Under the pieces are notes generated by a model, which saw only the letters and a program-made list of their open reading frames with translations, ran no database searches and was not told the origin of the DNA. Made by a program: the position numbers and the translations under genes. From contig SFOJ01000032.1 of the NCBI GenBank assembly GCA_004552445.1, positions 1 to 7,775 on the forward strand: 7,775 bases of DNA. Reading direction: 5' to 3'. Positions 6,671 through 7,775 of this stretch are shown in pieces (the first letter of the stretch is position 1; each line of letters begins with the position of its first letter). Source of the stretch: Mollicutes bacterium. GTDB taxonomy: Bacteria; Bacillota_I; Bacilli_A; RF39; UBA660.

Positions 6671-6763
6671 TATAATGTATATTATTAATTATATAATAGA
6701 ATACTTAACTTAATTTTATAAGATAGTATACAACTAAGTATAAAAATATATAAAGGAGAAGTA

Positions 6764-6880
6764 ATGACATATAAAGATTTTATAAAGAAAGGAAATAATC
6801 TAACAAACATAGATACTAAGAAAAGAGCAAATCCATTAAAGATTTTGCTTTTTACTCTTTATAAAATAGGAAATTTGTAA
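6764..6880 (+). CDS. Small 38-aa ORF with strong ribosome-binding site
   Basis: A short ORF from ATG 6764 to TAA 6878-6880. It starts MTYKDFIKKG, continues through a basic stretch with DTKKRANP, and ends LKILLFTLYKIGNL, a short hydrophobic or amphipathic helix. AAAGGAGAA (6752-6760) is an excellent ribosome-binding site 5 nt from the ATG, the main reason to call it real. Its basic-then-hydrophobic ending recalls the C-terminus of the preceding 84-aa protein, though the similarity is short and may come from composition. No family is recognised. It lies 77 nt before the repeat-protein gene, which has its own promoter-like element. Confidence 0.45.
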   Translation: MTYKDFIKKGNNLTNIDTKKRANPLKILLFTLYKIGNL

Positions 6881-6919
6881 AATAGTAATATTTTGATATA
6901 ATTAAATTATAAAAATATA

Positions 6920-6928
6920 TGGTATAAT
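6920..6928 (+). promoter_or_regulatory. Extended -10 promoter of the repeat-protein gene
   Basis: TGGTATAAT provides an extended -10 (TGn plus perfect TATAAT at 6923-6928), predicting a start near 6935 and a leader of about 23 nt. The clear TTGATA at 6893-6898 is too far upstream (24 bp) to be a standard -35. At 17 bp only AATTAA is found, so the extended -10 would have to compensate. GGAGG (6946-6950), 7 nt before the ATG, is a strong ribosome-binding site. Confidence 0.6.
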
Positions 6929-6957
6929 GTATATGTAAGAAAATTGGAGGAAATAAT

Positions 6958-7775
6958 ATGATTGGACAATATACTTTGAAGATGTTATGTGAAAAATATG
7001 GAATTAGTTCCGATAAATTAGTTAATAAAAATAATAATATATTGACTAATGGTGAGTATCAAGATATAGATAGTACATTAGATTATCTTGTAAACATTTT
7101 GAAAATATCTTCAAATAATATTGAAAAATGCCCAAGTATTTTATATAGAAATGTAAATAATATTAGAGAAAATGTTGATTTTATTAGAAAATGTAATATT
7201 CATTTTTCTAATATTGAATCATGTTTACATGTGTTAAACTCAGAACCTTCTGAATTGAAAATGACATATGAATATGTAAAAGAAAATTATGGATTAGATA
7301 TTATTAATAGAATAACTTCAATTTTATCTGTTCCAAAAGATATAATTAAAAATGTTGAAAAATTGAATATTCCTTTTACAAATAAAAATGGTAATTTAAG
7401 TGTTGCTGTTGGTATTGAATGGGGCTCAACTAATTTAGAAGAAATACAAAATATAATCCAAAGTCAGGAATTTAAAGAACACCCAGAAATGTTTACTTCA
7501 ACAACATTAGCAAGTGCAAAGTTAGAAGAAATACAAAATATAATCCAAAGTCAGGAATTTAAAGAACACCCAGAATTATTTACATCACAAACATTAGCAC
7601 GTGCAAAGTTTGAAGAAATAAAAAAGATAATTCAAAGTAAAGAATTTGAAGCACACCCAGAATTATTTACATCAACAACATTAGCACATGCAAAGTTAGA
7701 AGAAATACAAAAGATAATTCAAAGTAAAGAATTTGAAGCACACCCAGAATTATTTACATCACAAACATTAGCATA
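6958..7775 (+). CDS. Tandem-repeat alpha-helical protein, 29-aa repeats with two variable positions (partial, runs off the right edge)
   Basis: Open to the window end: 272 codons plus two bases. There is no signal peptide or membrane segment, so it is probably cytoplasmic. Residues 1-159 form a unique helical N-terminal domain with mTERF-like spacing, for example CPSIL (58-62), NNIRENVDFIRKCNI (67-81), and later SEPSEL and SVPKDII. From L160, 29-residue units repeat: LEEIQ-x-IIQS-x-EF, two variable residues, HPELF, then TS-x-TLA-x-AK. Three are complete and a fourth is cut by the edge. Variation concentrates at unit positions 23 and 27: T/S, Q/R, T/H and Q/(codon TA?, so Tyr or stop). Positions i and i+4 face the same side of a helix, as in repeat proteins that read bases one per unit (TALE and PUF are analogies, not homologies shown). 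The repeats are net acidic, which argues for caution; a protein-binding solenoid is the alternative. The start is supported by GGAGG and the extended -10 promoter. Confidence 0.85.
   Translation, partial: MIGQYTLKMLCEKYGISSDKLVNKNNNILTNGEYQDIDSTLDYLVNILKISSNNIEKCPSILYRNVNNIRENVDFIRKCNIHFSNIESCLHVLNSEPSELKMTYEYVKENYGLDIINRITSILSVPKDIIKNVEKLNIPFTNKNGNLSVAVGIEWGSTNLEEIQNIIQSQEFKEHPEMFTSTTLASAKLEEIQNIIQSQEFKEHPELFTSQTLARAKFEEIKKIIQSKEFEAHPELFTSTTLAHAKLEEIQKIIQSKEFEAHPELFTSQTLA
7435..7775 (+). repeat. 87-bp coding tandem repeats (3 full units plus 80 bp of a fourth)
   Basis: Units start at 7435, 7522, 7609 and 7696, each exactly 87 bp. Units 1 and 2 are identical over their first 54 nt. Units 3 and 4 are identical over 51 nt (7624-7674 and 7711-7761). 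Between units 2, 3 and 4 the second half of the unit differs only at the two variable codons: CAA, ACA, CAA at 7588, 7675 and 7762, and CGT, CAT, TA? at 7600, 7687 and 7774. Unit 1 has ACA and AGT. The copies fall into two pairs (1-2 and 3-4) by the QNIIQSQEFKE versus KIIQSKEFEA type. The array probably continues beyond the window. Confidence 0.95.

Noticed and set aside
6881..6919. Terminator between the 38-aa ORF and the repeat gene
   Set aside because: The inverted repeat there (ATATTTT...AAAATAT) is entirely A/T with an interrupted stem and no proper T-run, so it is more likely AT-rich promoter upstream sequence.
7435..7775. CRISPR array, because of the regular 87-bp periodicity
   Set aside because: The period is a multiple of three in an open frame, there are no alternating unique spacers, and differences fall in fixed codon positions, so this is a coding repeat.
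6958..7775. True TALE (transcription activator-like effector) repeat gene
   Set aside because: The unit is 29 rather than 33-35 residues and lacks the LTPxQVVAIAS and GGKQALETVQ patterns, and the two variable residues are four apart rather than adjacent. The similarity is architectural only.
1..7775. Mycoplasma-type code with TGA as Trp
   Set aside because: The genes are full-length with the standard code, Trp is TGG, and no in-frame TGA was seen. The absence of TGA stops among so few genes is consistent with low GC alone.

Overview
This is a low-GC, AT-codon-rich window. Every intact gene is on the + strand, intergenic gaps are short, and all recognised stops are TAA or TAG. The gene content is arginine deiminase pathway genes, CdsA followed by RseP, and the tail of a BspA/DUF285-type surface protein. 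Together with the composition this suggests a Firmicutes/Mollicutes-like host-associated bacterium, such as a gut Bacilli lineage with a reduced genome. The taxonomic call is inference. Trp is encoded by TGG and no in-frame TGA is seen, so the standard code explains the window.

Positions 1-264 hold the end of a BspA-like surface repeat protein, interrupted by an in-frame TAA, and then its terminator. A promoter that overlaps this terminator starts an operon of arcA (arginine deiminase), arcB (catabolic ornithine carbamoyltransferase, with an unusual HALP motif) and an unrecognised membrane-anchored protein with three cysteine pairs. A terminator at about 3267-3293 ends it.

A second unit begins immediately, at a good extended -10 promoter (3295-3323). 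It contains cdsA (CDP-diglyceride synthase), rseP (site-2 intramembrane protease), a small unknown protein translationally coupled to rseP, and an HD-domain metal-dependent hydrolase. It ends at a compact terminator (6087-6109). A tRNA-Arg(CCU) follows, with its own downstream terminator.

Past the tRNA the character changes. There is a short stretch with no recognised function, two small ORFs (84 and 38 aa) with hydrophobic C-termini, and a large gene that runs off the right edge (6958 to beyond 7775). That gene is the most interesting item. It has a roughly 160-residue helical N-terminal domain with a spacing resembling mTERF-type repeats, then near-identical 29-residue (87-bp) tandem repeats. 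Differences between repeats concentrate at two positions four residues apart, T/S, Q/R, T/H and Q/(Y or stop). This is the layout expected of a modular recognition protein of the TALE, PUF, PPR or mTERF kind. No target or function can be proved from this sequence, and the repeats are net acidic, which is a point against simple nucleic-acid binding.
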